Source: CBDHCC01 sp965261015 | Lineage (GTDB): Bacteria > Pseudomonadota > Alphaproteobacteria > Sphingomonadales > Sphingomonadaceae | Reading direction: 5' to 3' | DNA: 64,000 bases | NCBI GenBank assembly: GCA_965261015.1 | Contig: CBDHCC010000001.1 | Coordinates: 992,001-1,056,000, forward strand | Shown here: positions 43,729 to 51,615 of the stretch, one piece after another | Layout of the letters: each line of letters begins with the position of its first letter | How positions within the stretch are numbered: position 1 is the stretch's first letter | Notes under the pieces: generated by a model | What the model saw: only the letters and a program-made list of their open reading frames with translations | Databases searched by the model: none | Told to the model about the DNA's origin: nothing | Translations under genes and position numbers: made by a program

Positions 43729-45131
43729 CGGCTCGGGCTGGCGATCCGCAGCATCGGGGTCAAGGGGTGGATGGCGCGCGGATTGGCGGCGATGCCGGGC
43801 ACGCCCGCGCGCACCACGCTCCAGCGCAGCGGCCGGGCGATCGGCAGGATGGGCAGGTCGGCCACCAGCGCCGCCTCCGCCTCGCGCTCGGTCCGCCGCC
43901 ACGCGGCGAGGGTCGGCTGGGCCGCCAGACGGGTGAGCGCGTCGCGCGCGTCCGGGCCGCACGGCGTCGGCCGGCCGCAGCGCACCAGGTCCATCGTCGC
44001 GGCCGGATCGGACGACGGCGCCACCGCGTCGACCCAGTCGAGCTGGGCCCGCGCCGCCGTCGCTTCGGTCAGCCGAACGCCGATCGCCGTCCACTGCCGC
44101 GCCAGCCAGGCGAGCAGCAGCCGACCGCCCGGGCCGTCGGGGGCCGCCACGGACACCTCCGCCTCTTCCCCCGGGTGGTCGGCGCGCCACCGCGCGACCC
44201 GCGCCCGTGCCAGGGCGACGCGATCTTCGGCGGACAGCCCGGCCCAGTCGAAACCGATCCGGCCGGGACCCGGCAGCAAGCCGTCCGCCGGCTCCCACCC
44301 CGCCACGCCGAAGGCGGCGACCAGCGCCGGCCGGTCGAGCGCCATGGCGAGCGCGTGGCGCTGGGCGGCGTCGGCGACCAGGCCGTCCCTCCGCCGGACC
44401 CTCAGGCCGAACAGCCCGTCGGCCGGGTCGACCGCGACGGCGGCCGATGCGGCGGCCTGCGCCAGGGGCAGGTCGCCGATCCGGCCGCCCAACACGATGT
44501 CCGTGTCCCCAGCGGCGTAGCGGGCCAGGGCGCGGGCCGCCGGCTCTCCACGCAGGCGAAGCGGGGACCCGGTGGCCGGCGCGTCCACCCCATCCTCCGC
44601 CGCCGCGCCGACGGGCGACAGGGTGCGCCAACCCGCGCGGTCGCGTGCGTGGGGTCGCAAGGGACCGCTGCCCCCGCCGACCGCCAGCGCGAACTCCGGC
44701 TGGGCGAGCAGCGCCAGCAGGTCCGGCCGCTGCGCGGTCAGCTTCACCTCCAGGATGGAGGGGATCACCGCGTTCACCCGGTCGATCGCGCGGGCCGCGG
44801 CGGCGACGGTGGCGCTGTCGCCCGGCCGGGCCAGGATGCGGCGCAGCGCGTCGCGCACCGCGGCCGATCGGACCGGGCGGCCGTCCGCCCAGTCGGTGTC
44901 GGCCAGTCGGAAGATGACGGTGAGCCCGTCGTCCAGCACGATCCAGCGTTCCGCCAAGCCGGGCGTGACCACGCCCGCCTCATCCAGCCGGACGAGGCCC
45001 TGGGCCGTGGCGCGGCGGAGCACCGTGGAGGCCGGGCCGGGGCCCTGGTCCGTGGCGGCCGGTCCGATCACGCTGACGGCGGGCGCATCGTCGGCCCGCG
45101 CGGTGCAGCCGGCCGTCGCTGGCAGGAGCAA
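43725..45131 (-). CDS. ABC-type peptide/nickel substrate-binding lipoprotein (orphan)
   Basis: About 468 residues of the SBP_bac_5/DppA-OppA fold. A hydrophobic leader (LLPLLLLPATAGC) ends in a lipobox; the body has GLAERWIVLDDGLTVIFRLADTDWADGRPV, the classical family segment after the first lobe. It is shorter than typical family members, and no permease or ATPase gene is nearby. No ATG or GTG precedes the lipobox: only TTG at 45131 or CTG at 45152. The longer open frame reads back through tRNA-Leu and is not real. The start given is the TTG and is uncertain. Confidence 0.7.
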   Translation of the reverse strand: MLLPATAGCTARADDAPAVSVIGPAATDQGPGPASTVLRRATAQGLVRLDEAGVVTPGLAERWIVLDDGLTVIFRLADTDWADGRPVRSAAVRDALRRILARPGDSATVAAAARAIDRVNAVIPSILEVKLTAQRPDLLALLAQPEFALAVGGGSGPLRPHARDRAGWRTLSPVGAAAEDGVDAPATGSPLRLRGEPAARALARYAAGDTDIVLGGRIGDLPLAQAAASAAVAVDPADGLFGLRVRRRDGLVADAAQRHALAMALDRPALVAAFGVAGWEPADGLLPGPGRIGFDWAGLSAEDRVALARARVARWRADHPGEEAEVSVAAPDGPGGRLLLAWLARQWTAIGVRLTEATAARAQLDWVDAVAPSSDPAATMDLVRCGRPTPCGPDARDALTRLAAQPTLAAWRRTEREAEAALVADLPILPIARPLRWSVVRAGVPGIAANPRAIHPLTPMLRIASPSR

Positions 45132-45159
45132 GAGCGGCAGGAGGTGGGTCAGGGCCGGG

Positions 45160-45242
45160 TGCGGACGGCGGGACTTGAACCCGCACTCCCCAGGGGAAGC
45201 GGATTTTAAGTCCGCTGCGTCTACCGATTTCGCCACGTCCGC
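45160..45242 (-). tRNA. tRNA-Leu (anticodon UAA)
   Basis: Reverse-strand sequence with a 7-bp acceptor stem GCGGACG/CGTCCGC, D-arm TGGCGAAATCGGTAGACGCA, anticodon stem-loop GCGGACTTAAAATCCGC (anticodon TAA), a long variable arm as in class II tRNAs, and T-arm GCGGGTTCAAGTCCCGC. CCA is not encoded. Translation of this strand gives the well-known spurious MAKSVDAADLKS peptide. Confidence 0.97.
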
Positions 45243-45248
45243 TCTCCT

Positions 45249-45275
45249 GGCCGGCCGCGGGCATTCCCGCCGGCC
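45249..45275 (-). terminator. Hairpin between ihfB and tRNA-Leu, possible terminator
   Basis: GGCCGGC and GCCGGCC arms with an inner GGG/CCC pair around a CATT loop and a 3-nt bulge, 17 bp after the ihfB stop. No T-run follows, so it may act as a processing or stability hairpin and tRNA-Leu could be transcribed with ihfB. Confidence 0.35.
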
Positions 45276-45291
45276 CCGGCCGCGTCAAGCG

Positions 45292-45573
45292 TCAATCGGT
45301 CATCAGGCGTTCGCGCAGTTCCTTGCCGGGTTTGAAGTGGGGCAGACGCTTGGAGGCCACGGCGACGGGCTCTCCCGTGCGCGGATTTCGTCCGGTCCGA
45401 CCCGTCCGTTCGCGGGTGGTGAAGGTGCCGAACCCGCGCAGTTCGACCCGCCCGCCTTTTTGCAGCTGACCCGCGATGGAGTCGAACACCACATCGACGA
45501 TGTCTTCCACGTCGGCGGCGGTCAGCCCATCGCTCTCGGCTTGCAAGCGGGCGATCAACTCTGATCTTAACAT
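45292..45573 (-). CDS. ihfB: Integration host factor subunit beta
   Basis: A 93-residue HU/IHF-family DNA-bending protein. LRSELIARLQAESDGLTAADVEDIVDVVFDSI opens the helical part; GGRVELRGFGTF and the DNA-intercalating arm TGRNPRTGEPVAV are diagnostic. It ends KPGKELRERL. ATG at 45573 is preceded by AGGAGCTTGACG. The gene order aroA-cmk-rpsA-ihfB is a conserved proteobacterial arrangement. An upstream AT-rich stretch probably carries its own promoter. Confidence 0.95.
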   Translation of the reverse strand: MLRSELIARLQAESDGLTAADVEDIVDVVFDSIAGQLQKGGRVELRGFGTFTTRERTGRTGRNPRTGEPVAVASKRLPHFKPGKELRERLMTD

Positions 45574-45625
45574 CGTCAAGCTCCTCTCGCACGGAACTGC
45601 GTTCCAGCCGTGGCGAATTTGCTCT

Positions 45626-45654
45626 ATGTTAAGATAGATGCTGTTGTTTAACAA
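45626..45654 (-). promoter_or_regulatory. Putative sigma-70-type promoter of ihfB
   Basis: On the reverse strand TTGTTA is followed after 17 bp by TAACAT, in the only markedly AT-rich stretch between rpsA and ihfB. The predicted transcript would start about 45 bases before the ihfB ATG. The call rests on spacing and hexamer similarity only. Confidence 0.45.
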
Positions 45655-45687
45655 GCCTTATTGCGCGGCCCGTCGATCGGATCGGAC

Positions 45688-45730
45688 CCCTCCCGTCCGT
45701 CGGACCGCTCAGGCCGGACGGACGGGAGGG
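45688..45730 (-). terminator. Long perfect hairpin after rpsA
   Basis: A 14-bp perfect inverted repeat, CCCTCCCGTCCGTC and GACGGACGGGAGGG, separated by 15 bases, begins 9 bp after the rpsA stop. No T-run follows on the rpsA strand, so it could be a Rho-independent terminator of weak type or a 3'-end stabiliser. Confidence 0.5.
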
Positions 45731-45738
45731 ACGATCGA

Positions 45739-47442
45739 TCAGCTGTCGCTCTTGGCCTTCAGCGCCTCGCCCAGGATGTCGCCCAAGGACGCACCCGAGT
45801 CGGACGAACCGAACTGCTCCACCGCCTGCTTCTCCTCGGAGATCTGCAGCGCCTTGATCGAGAAGGTCGGCTTTTTCGACCGATCGAACCCGGACACCTG
45901 CGCGTCGAAGGTCTGCCCGACCTGGAAACGCTCCGGCCGCTGTTCGTCGCGATCCCGACCCAGATCGGTGCGCTTGACGAAGCCGGTCACGCCATTGTCG
46001 CCGGCCTGCACTTCCAATCCGCCGTCGCGCACTTCCAGCACGGTGACGGTCACGGTCTGGCCGCGACGCAGCGCGGACGGATCGGCGTCGGCAGACGGCG
46101 CGCCGCGCTCCAGCTGCTTCATGCCCAGGCTGATACGCTCCTTCTCGGCATCCACGTCCAGCACGACCGCCTGAACGGTTTCGCCCTTGTGGTGCAGGTT
46201 GAGCGCGTCCTCGCCGGTCAGGCCCCAGGCGATGTCCGACATGTGGACCATGCCGTCGACATCGCCGTCCAGGCCGATGAACAGGCCGAACTCGGTCGCG
46301 TTCTTGACCTCGCCCTCGACCTGGGTGCCGATCGGGAAACGGTCGGCGAAGTCGGCCCAGGGGTTCGACTGCGCCTGCTTCAGCCCCAGCGAGATGCGGC
46401 GCTTGTCCTCGTCGACTTCCAGGATCTGGACCTGCACCTCCTGCGAGGTGGACACGATCTTGCCCGGATGGACGTTCTTCTTCGTCCAGGACATTTCTGA
46501 CACGTGGACCAGTCCCTCGATGCCGGGCTCCAGCTCCACGAAGGCACCATATTCGGTGATGTTCGTGACCCGGCCGGTGAAGTTCGCCTCGACCGGGTAT
46601 TTGGCGGACACGCCCTCCCACGGATCGGCTTCCAGCTGCTTCATGCCCAGGCTGATGCGCTGCGTCTCGCGGTTGATTCGTATGATCGACACGCGCACGG
46701 TGTCGCCGATGTTGATCATCTCGGTCGGGTGATTGACCCGCTTGTAGCTCATGTCGGTGACGTGGAGCAGACCGTCGATGCCACCCAGATCCACGAACGC
46801 GCCGTAGTCGGTGATGTTCTTGACCACCCCGTCGATCACCTGGCCCTCGTGCAGCGACTGAATCAGGCCGGTGCGCTGTTCGGCGCGCGTCTCTTCCAGG
46901 ATGGCGCGGCGCGACACCACGATGTTGCCGCGGCGACGGTCCATCTTCAGGATCTGGAACGGCTGCGGCATGTCCATCAGCGGGGTGACGTCGCGCACCG
47001 GGCGGATATCCACCTGGCTGCCGGGCAGGAAGGCGACGGCGCCGCCCAGGTCGACGGTGAAGCCGCCCTTCACGCGCCCGAAGATCACGCCTTCGACTCG
47101 CGCGGTGTCGTTGAATTCGTGCTCCAGCCGGTCCCAGGCGGCCTCGCGCCGGGCGCGGTCGCGCGACAGCACGGCCTCGCCCATCGCGTTCTCGACCCGG
47201 TCGACATAGACCTCGACCTCGTCGCCGACCGCCAGCTCCGCCTTCTGGCCCGGCCCGGCGAACTCGCGCAGCGGCACGCGGCCCTCCGACTTCAATCCGA
47301 CGTCGATCACCGCCAGGTCGTTCTCGATCCCGGTGACGGTGCCCTTCACCACCCGGCCTTCAAAGGATTGGTTCTCGCCGCCGAGTTGCTCGTCGAGCAT
47401 GGCCGCGAAATCGTCGCGGGAAGGCATCGCCTGGGTCGCCAT
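45739..47442 (-). CDS. rpsA: 30S ribosomal protein S1
   Basis: A 567-residue protein with six S1/OB domains. Clear repeats include GRVVKGTVTGIENDLAVIDVG, GVIFGRVKGGFTVDLGGAVAFLPGSQVD, GVVKNITDYGAFVDLGGIDGLLHVTDM, GRVTNITEYGAFVELEPGIEGLVHVSEM and GEVKNATEFGLFIGLDGDVDGMVHMSDI. S1 binds mRNA leader regions on the 30S subunit. ATG at 47442 begins MATQAMPSRDD; the longer frame upstream is discarded. It lies 180 bp after cmk in the conserved cmk-rpsA order. Confidence 0.97.
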   Translation of the reverse strand: MATQAMPSRDDFAAMLDEQLGGENQSFEGRVVKGTVTGIENDLAVIDVGLKSEGRVPLREFAGPGQKAELAVGDEVEVYVDRVENAMGEAVLSRDRARREAAWDRLEHEFNDTARVEGVIFGRVKGGFTVDLGGAVAFLPGSQVDIRPVRDVTPLMDMPQPFQILKMDRRRGNIVVSRRAILEETRAEQRTGLIQSLHEGQVIDGVVKNITDYGAFVDLGGIDGLLHVTDMSYKRVNHPTEMINIGDTVRVSIIRINRETQRISLGMKQLEADPWEGVSAKYPVEANFTGRVTNITEYGAFVELEPGIEGLVHVSEMSWTKKNVHPGKIVSTSQEVQVQILEVDEDKRRISLGLKQAQSNPWADFADRFPIGTQVEGEVKNATEFGLFIGLDGDVDGMVHMSDIAWGLTGEDALNLHHKGETVQAVVLDVDAEKERISLGMKQLERGAPSADADPSALRRGQTVTVTVLEVRDGGLEVQAGDNGVTGFVKRTDLGRDRDEQRPERFQVGQTFDAQVSGFDRSKKPTFSIKALQISEEKQAVEQFGSSDSGASLGDILGEALKAKSDS

Positions 47443-47622
47443 AAAGGGTATCGTCCGTTCCGTCTGTCCGGCCAGCCGGGCGTTCTCCCGGCGGTCTTGA
47501 CCAGAGTTGCCGCCGCGCCGACCCCGTGTCGGCGTGGCATCGCGCGGGATGACGGCGGAACGGAACGGCAAAAGGGGGCGCGGACAGGCCACCGGATCGC
47601 TCCGGCCCCCGCGCGCCCTCGA

Positions 47623-48267
47623 TCAGCCCGGGGCCGCCAGCGGCGTCGCACCCGTCCGGTCCACCACGGCTTTCACCGCCCGGTTGACCGCTTCGTCTAT
47701 ATCGATGGCGCTGGTGTCCAGCAAGAGGGCGTCCGGCGCGCGCGCCAGGGGTGCCGCGGCGCGGCCCGCGTCGCGCGCGTCGCGGACCCGGATGTCGGCC
47801 AGCACCATCGCCTCGGTGAGCGCCGGGTCGCTCGCCGCCAGCTGGCACCAGCGCCGGTGAGCGCGCACGGCGGGCGCGGCCGTGACATAGAGCTTCACCG
47901 CCGCTTCGGGCGCGATCACGGTGGCGATGTCGCGTCCGTCCAGCACCGCGCCGCCCGGCTGCCCGGCAAAGGCGCGTTGCCGGTCCAGCAGGCGCGCGCG
48001 CACGGCCGGGTGGGCGGACACGACGGAGGCGGCGCGGCCGACCGCCTCCGTCGCCAGTGCGGGATCGTCCAGCGCGGCGTCGGCGAAGTCGCAGGCGGCC
48101 AGCGCGGCCCCTTGGTCCGCCGGGTCGCCGCCCGCCGACAGCACGGCGGCTCCGACCGCGCGGTAGAGCAGGCCGGTGTCCAGATGGGGCAACCCGAAAC
48201 GAGCGGCGAGGCGTCGCGCGATGGTGCCCTTGCCCGACGCGGCCGGCCCGTCGATCGCGACGATCAC
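47623..48267 (-). CDS. cmk: (d)CMP kinase
   Basis: A 214-residue P-loop kinase that phosphorylates CMP and dCMP. VIVAIDGPAASGKGTIARRLA (P-loop), LDTGLLYRA and GRDIATVIAPEAAVKLYVTA are family signatures. The start is GTG at 48267, overlapping the stop of the small membrane-protein gene as GTGA; an ATG nine codons upstream would lie inside that gene. It precedes rpsA, as usual in proteobacteria. Confidence 0.95.
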   Translation of the reverse strand: MIVAIDGPAASGKGTIARRLAARFGLPHLDTGLLYRAVGAAVLSAGGDPADQGAALAACDFADAALDDPALATEAVGRAASVVSAHPAVRARLLDRQRAFAGQPGGAVLDGRDIATVIAPEAAVKLYVTAAPAVRAHRRWCQLAASDPALTEAMVLADIRVRDARDAGRAAAPLARAPDALLLDTSAIDIDEAVNRAVKAVVDRTGATPLAAPG

Positions 48268-48512
48268 GCGCGCCGCTCGCGCCAGGCGCGCCACAGGCCG
48301 ATCAGGGCCACCGTGATCCAGACGATCTCCAGGATGATGGTCGGCAGGTTGTAGTGGACGGTCAGCGACACCAGCAGCAACGCCGCGCCGGCCAGGTTCA
48401 AGCCATTGTAGAGGAAGGCGTTCATCGCCTTGGCGAGCGTCAGATACAGATACGCCGCGACGATCAGCCCGCTGCCGGCAAAGCCGATGACGTTGGCGAG
48501 CGTGCCGCTCAT
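48264..48512 (-). CDS. Small CBU_0592-family-like membrane protein
   Basis: An 82-residue protein with three hydrophobic helices (about 5-23, 33-52 and 56-76) and a basic tail RAWRERRA. FAGSGLIVAAYLYLTLAKA and FLYNGLNLAGAALLLVSL match the pattern of small three-helix proteins annotated as the CBU_0592 family. The function is unknown. It sits between aroA and cmk and is tied to both sides by 4-bp overlaps, directly to cmk and through a mini-ORF to aroA. Confidence 0.75.
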   Translation of the reverse strand: MSGTLANVIGFAGSGLIVAAYLYLTLAKAMNAFLYNGLNLAGAALLLVSLTVHYNLPTIILEIVWITVALIGLWRAWRERRA

Positions 48513-48559
48513 GGCTGGTGCGCCGCCGGCGTGATCGAAGCGAGGGGGGCGGTCGTCAT
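48509..48559 (-). CDS. 16-codon mini-ORF bridging aroA and the next gene
   Basis: A possible translated peptide MTTAPLASITPAAHQP. Its ATG overlaps the aroA stop as ATGA, and its stop overlaps the ATG of the small membrane-protein gene as ATGA. Ribosomes that finish aroA could therefore re-initiate twice without a Shine-Dalgarno sequence. The peptide itself has no recognisable features; translation is inferred only from the geometry. Confidence 0.4.
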   Translation of the reverse strand: MTTAPLASITPAAHQP

Positions 48560-49893
48560 CGGGGGGTCTCCAGAGGGGCGGATGGATTGACGGCAGCAGC
48601 GTCGCGCAGGCGGTCGGCGAAACCCGGAAAGCTGGTCGCGATCGGGTCGGTGTCGTCCAGCGTCACGCCGTCGCGGCTGGCGAGGCCCGCGGCGGCCATG
48701 GTCATGGCGACCCGGTGGTCCAGATGGGTCGCGACGGACCCGCCGCCCGCCAGCGGCGCGCCGTCTGTGCCGCGGATGGTCAGGCCGTCGGGCCGCTCCT
48801 CCACCGCCGCGCCGATCGCCGACAGGGCGGTGGCCATCGTCGACAGCCGGTCGGACTCCTTGACCCGCAACTCCTCCAATCCGGCCGTGCGCGTGACACC
48901 CCGCGCGTGGGCGGCGGCCAGGAACAGGATTGGGAACTCGTCGATCATGGAGGGGGCGAGCGCCGGATCGACGTCGACGCCCGTCAGCGCGGAATGGCGC
49001 ACGCGCAGGTCGGCGACCGGCTCTCCTCCCACCTCTCGCACGTCCTGCTCCACGATGTCGCCGCCCATCGTGCGCAGGACGGTCAGCAGGCCGGCGCGGG
49101 TCGGGTTCACGCCTACGCCCTCGATCACCAGGTCCGATCCCGGCACCAGCAGCGCGGCCACCAGGAAGAAGGCGGCGGACGAGATGTCGCCGGGCACGGT
49201 CAGCGCCTGGGGCACCAGCTCCGCCTCGCCGGACACCGCGATCGAACGGACACCGCCGGCCTGCTCCACCCGCACCGCCGCGCCGAAGCCCGCCAGCATC
49301 CGTTCGGTGTGGTCGCGGCTCGCCACGGGTTCTTCCACCCGGGTGACGCCCGGCGTGTTCAGCCCGGCCAGCAGCACGGCCGACTTCACCTGCGCGCTGG
49401 GCACCGGCAGGCGATAGGTCATCGGCACGGCCGGGCACAGGCCGCGCACGGTCAAGGGCAGGCGGTCGCCCGTGAACTCCGCCCCCATCAGCGACAGCGG
49501 ATGGGTGACCCGCGCCATCGGCCGGCGGGAGAGCGACGCATCCCCGATCAGCGTGGCCGCGATCGGATGGCTGGCGATCAGCCCCAAGAGCAGACGCGCG
49601 CTCGTGCCGCTATTGCCCATGTCCAGGGCGCGGTCGGGTTGCAGCAGGCCGCCCACGCCCACGCCGTCGATCGCCCATTCGCCCGGCGCGGTCCGCTCGA
49701 TCGTGGCACCCATCGCCCGCAGCGCGGCGGCGGTGGCGATTACGTCCTCGCCCTCCAGCAGGCCCGCGACCGTGGAGCGGCCGACCGCCAGCGCGGACAG
49801 CATCAGCGCGCGGTGACTGATCGACTTGTCGCCGGGCACGCGCATCCGGCCGGTGAGCGGGCCGGCGGGACGGAAGGTGGCGGGCGTGGGCAT
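48556..49893 (-). CDS. aroA: 3-phosphoshikimate 1-carboxyvinyltransferase (EPSP synthase)
   Basis: A 445-residue enzyme of the shikimate pathway that joins PEP to shikimate 3-phosphate. RVPGDKSISHRALML near the N-terminus, LDMGNSGTSARLLLGLI, SRRPMARVTHPLSLMG, RVKESDRLSTMA and DHRVAMTMAAAG are canonical. The GNSGTSARL form (Ala in place of the second Gly of GNAGTAMRP) resembles class II EPSP synthases, which are less glyphosate-sensitive; this is inference. ATG at 49893 is used; a GTG eight codons upstream is an alternative. Confidence 0.95.
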   Translation of the reverse strand: MPTPATFRPAGPLTGRMRVPGDKSISHRALMLSALAVGRSTVAGLLEGEDVIATAAALRAMGATIERTAPGEWAIDGVGVGGLLQPDRALDMGNSGTSARLLLGLIASHPIAATLIGDASLSRRPMARVTHPLSLMGAEFTGDRLPLTVRGLCPAVPMTYRLPVPSAQVKSAVLLAGLNTPGVTRVEEPVASRDHTERMLAGFGAAVRVEQAGGVRSIAVSGEAELVPQALTVPGDISSAAFFLVAALLVPGSDLVIEGVGVNPTRAGLLTVLRTMGGDIVEQDVREVGGEPVADLRVRHSALTGVDVDPALAPSMIDEFPILFLAAAHARGVTRTAGLEELRVKESDRLSTMATALSAIGAAVEERPDGLTIRGTDGAPLAGGGSVATHLDHRVAMTMAAAGLASRDGVTLDDTDPIATSFPGFADRLRDAAAVNPSAPLETPR

Positions 49894-49989
49894 CGGCGCC
49901 GCCGCTTTGACAGTCACCCCGCCGCGTGGCAATGCGCCGCCGCTCGGCCGCGTCGCACGCGCAGCCCACTCACATCCAAGAGGCCCGTC

Positions 49990-50307
49990 ATGGTAAAGCC
50001 CGAATGGGGCACGAAGCGCACCTGTCCGCATTGCGGCACGCGCTTCTACGATCTCGGCAAGGACGATCCCGTCCACTGCATCAACTGCGAAAAGACGTTC
50101 CAGCCGGACACCGTGCTGAAGTCCAAGCAGCCGCTGCCGTTCGAACGCGCGAAGGAGCCGGACAAGAAGAAGGACGCGGAGACGGACGACGATCTGGACC
50201 TGGACGTCGACGAGGACGAGGAGCCCAGCCCGGAGAACGAGGTCGATCTGGGCGGCGACGACGATCTGGGCGTGTCCGGCGAAAAGGACGAGGACGACGA
50301 AAGCTGA
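49990..50307 (+). CDS. TIGR02300 family protein
   Basis: A 105-residue protein conserved in alphaproteobacteria. The N-terminal zinc ribbon has CPHCGTRFYDLGKDDPVHCINC, with four Cys, and the C-terminal half is a highly acidic Asp/Glu tail. The function is unknown. It is divergent from aroA, as in related genomes. The ATG at 49990 has CAAGAGGCCCGTC before it. tRNA-Ala follows. Confidence 0.92.
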   Translation: MVKPEWGTKRTCPHCGTRFYDLGKDDPVHCINCEKTFQPDTVLKSKQPLPFERAKEPDKKKDAETDDDLDLDVDEDEEPSPENEVDLGGDDDLGVSGEKDEDDES

Positions 50308-50420
50308 TGCCGGGTCGGGTCGGGCGGCCGAGTTCCGCCCGGTCCGACCGCTTGCCAAAGTCCGTCGGCGGCCGTAAACGCCGCCTCCGCCGCACCGCCC
50401 AGGGTGCGGGGAAACGTTGT

Positions 50421-50496
50421 GGGGCCGTAGCTCAGCTGGGAGAGCGTCGCGATGGCATTGCGAAGGTCTGGGGTTCGATCCCCCACGGCTCCACCA
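50421..50496 (+). tRNA. tRNA-Ala (anticodon GGC)
   Basis: A 76-nt cloverleaf including encoded CCA. The acceptor is GGGGCCG/CGGCTCC, D-arm GTAGCTCAGCTGGGAGAGC, anticodon loop ATGGCAT (GGC) on a TCGCG/TGCGA stem, and T-arm GGGGTTCGATCCCC. It lies immediately after TIGR02300, another conserved alphaproteobacterial adjacency. Confidence 0.97.
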
Positions 50497-50506
50497 TTCC
50501 CCTCTC

Positions 50507-51412
50507 TCAGGCCGCTTCGACCGCTCGGGTCCGCAGCCGCTCTCGCCACACGATGTAGAGGCCGGACGCCGCGATGATCGGCGCGCCCATCCAGGTGCTG
50601 GCGCCCGGCCAGGTGCCGAACAGGGCCGCGCCCAGCCCGGTCGCCCAGATCAGGCTGGTATAGTCCATCGGCAGCACCACCGACACCGGCGCGAAGCGCA
50701 GCGCCGCCGTCAGCCCCAGCTGTCCCAATCCCCCGGCCAGCCCGACCGCCAGCAGCAGGCCCCAGGTGGCCGCATCGTGCGGTTGGGCCTGCCAGGCCAT
50801 CAGCACCGCCAGCGGCGCGAGCGAGCTGGCGGTGAACCACAGCACGGTGGTCGCCGTCCCCTCCGTCCGGCCCAGCTGGCGGATCTGGATGGTGACCGCC
50901 GCCGTCATCAGCGCGCCCGCCAGCGCCACGGCGGTGCCCAGCGGGTGCAGCGTTCCGCCGCCCAGAAGACCGCCGGGCTGGACCACGATCAGCACGCCGG
51001 CGAACCCCACCGCCACCGCGCTCCAGCGATGCACGCCGGTGGGTTCGCGCAGGATGAGCGCGGCGAGCGCCGTGCCGAACACGGGCACGGTGAAGCCGAT
51101 CACCGTCGCCTCCGCTAGCGGCAGCAGCGAATAGCCCCAGAAGTTCAGCGCCATCGCCGTCAGACCCAGACCCATCCGGACGACGTGCGCGCCCGGCCGA
51201 GCGGTCCGCAGCGCGGCCCGACCGGGACCGAGCGCGATCCAGGTGCCGATCACCGGCAGCGCGAACAGCTGGCGATAGAACACCGTCTCGACGATGCCGA
51301 CCCCGCGCGCGGTCGCGAGCTTCACCAGCGCGAACATCACCGCCAGCGCCACCACGGCCCCCAGCCGCGCGACGATGCCTAGGAGCGGGCGGTGGGGGTT
51401 CTCGGCGGGCAT
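50507..51412 (-). CDS. DMT/EamA superfamily transporter
   Basis: A 301-residue protein with ten hydrophobic segments in two EamA repeats. The first repeat has VMFALVKLATARGVGIVETVFYRQLFALPVI; each repeat ends with the typical ...GE.....W.G..LI..G pattern (ATVIGFTVPVFGTALAALILREPTGVHRWSAVAVGFAGVLIV, and later LIWATGLGAALFGTWPGASTWMGAPIIAASGL). The substrate of this exporter family is not predictable. ATG at 51412 replaces a longer frame that runs into the repeat element. It is divergent from proS. Confidence 0.88.
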   Translation of the reverse strand: MPAENPHRPLLGIVARLGAVVALAVMFALVKLATARGVGIVETVFYRQLFALPVIGTWIALGPGRAALRTARPGAHVVRMGLGLTAMALNFWGYSLLPLAEATVIGFTVPVFGTALAALILREPTGVHRWSAVAVGFAGVLIVVQPGGLLGGGTLHPLGTAVALAGALMTAAVTIQIRQLGRTEGTATTVLWFTASSLAPLAVLMAWQAQPHDAATWGLLLAVGLAGGLGQLGLTAALRFAPVSVVLPMDYTSLIWATGLGAALFGTWPGASTWMGAPIIAASGLYIVWRERLRTRAVEAA

Positions 51413-51445
51413 GGGTGGCGGGTAGCGGGGGAGGGGGGCACGCGC

Positions 51446-51575
51446 CAGTTCCTCCCGAGCTTGCTCGGGGAGGGGGACCGCTCCGCGCAGCGGAGTGGTG
51501 GAGGGGTGGTCGGTGACGAGCTGTTCGGAGGGTTCGCACCACCCCTCCACCACCAAGACGAGTTTGAGGAGGAAT
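51446..51575. repeat. Intergenic palindromic repeat, family 1, copy 1
   Basis: About 130 bp beginning CAGTTCCTCCCGAGC TTGCTCGGGGAGG and ending AAGACGAGTTTGAGGAGGAAT. The ends are inverted (TTCCTCC and GGAGGAA) and there is an inner palindrome, GGTGGAGGGGTGG and CCACCCCTCCACC. A second copy is at 58381-58570. It occupies the whole gap between the EamA gene and proS, and its right end supplies a purine-rich GAGGAGGA just before proS. Confidence 0.85.
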
Positions 51576-51615
51576 GGCAGTGGCACCAATTAAGCGTTCC
51601 GCTTACACCCGCCCC

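Noticed and set aside
45132..45236. N-terminal extension beginning MAKSVDAADLKS
   Set aside because: This is translation of tRNA-Leu, a known artefact.
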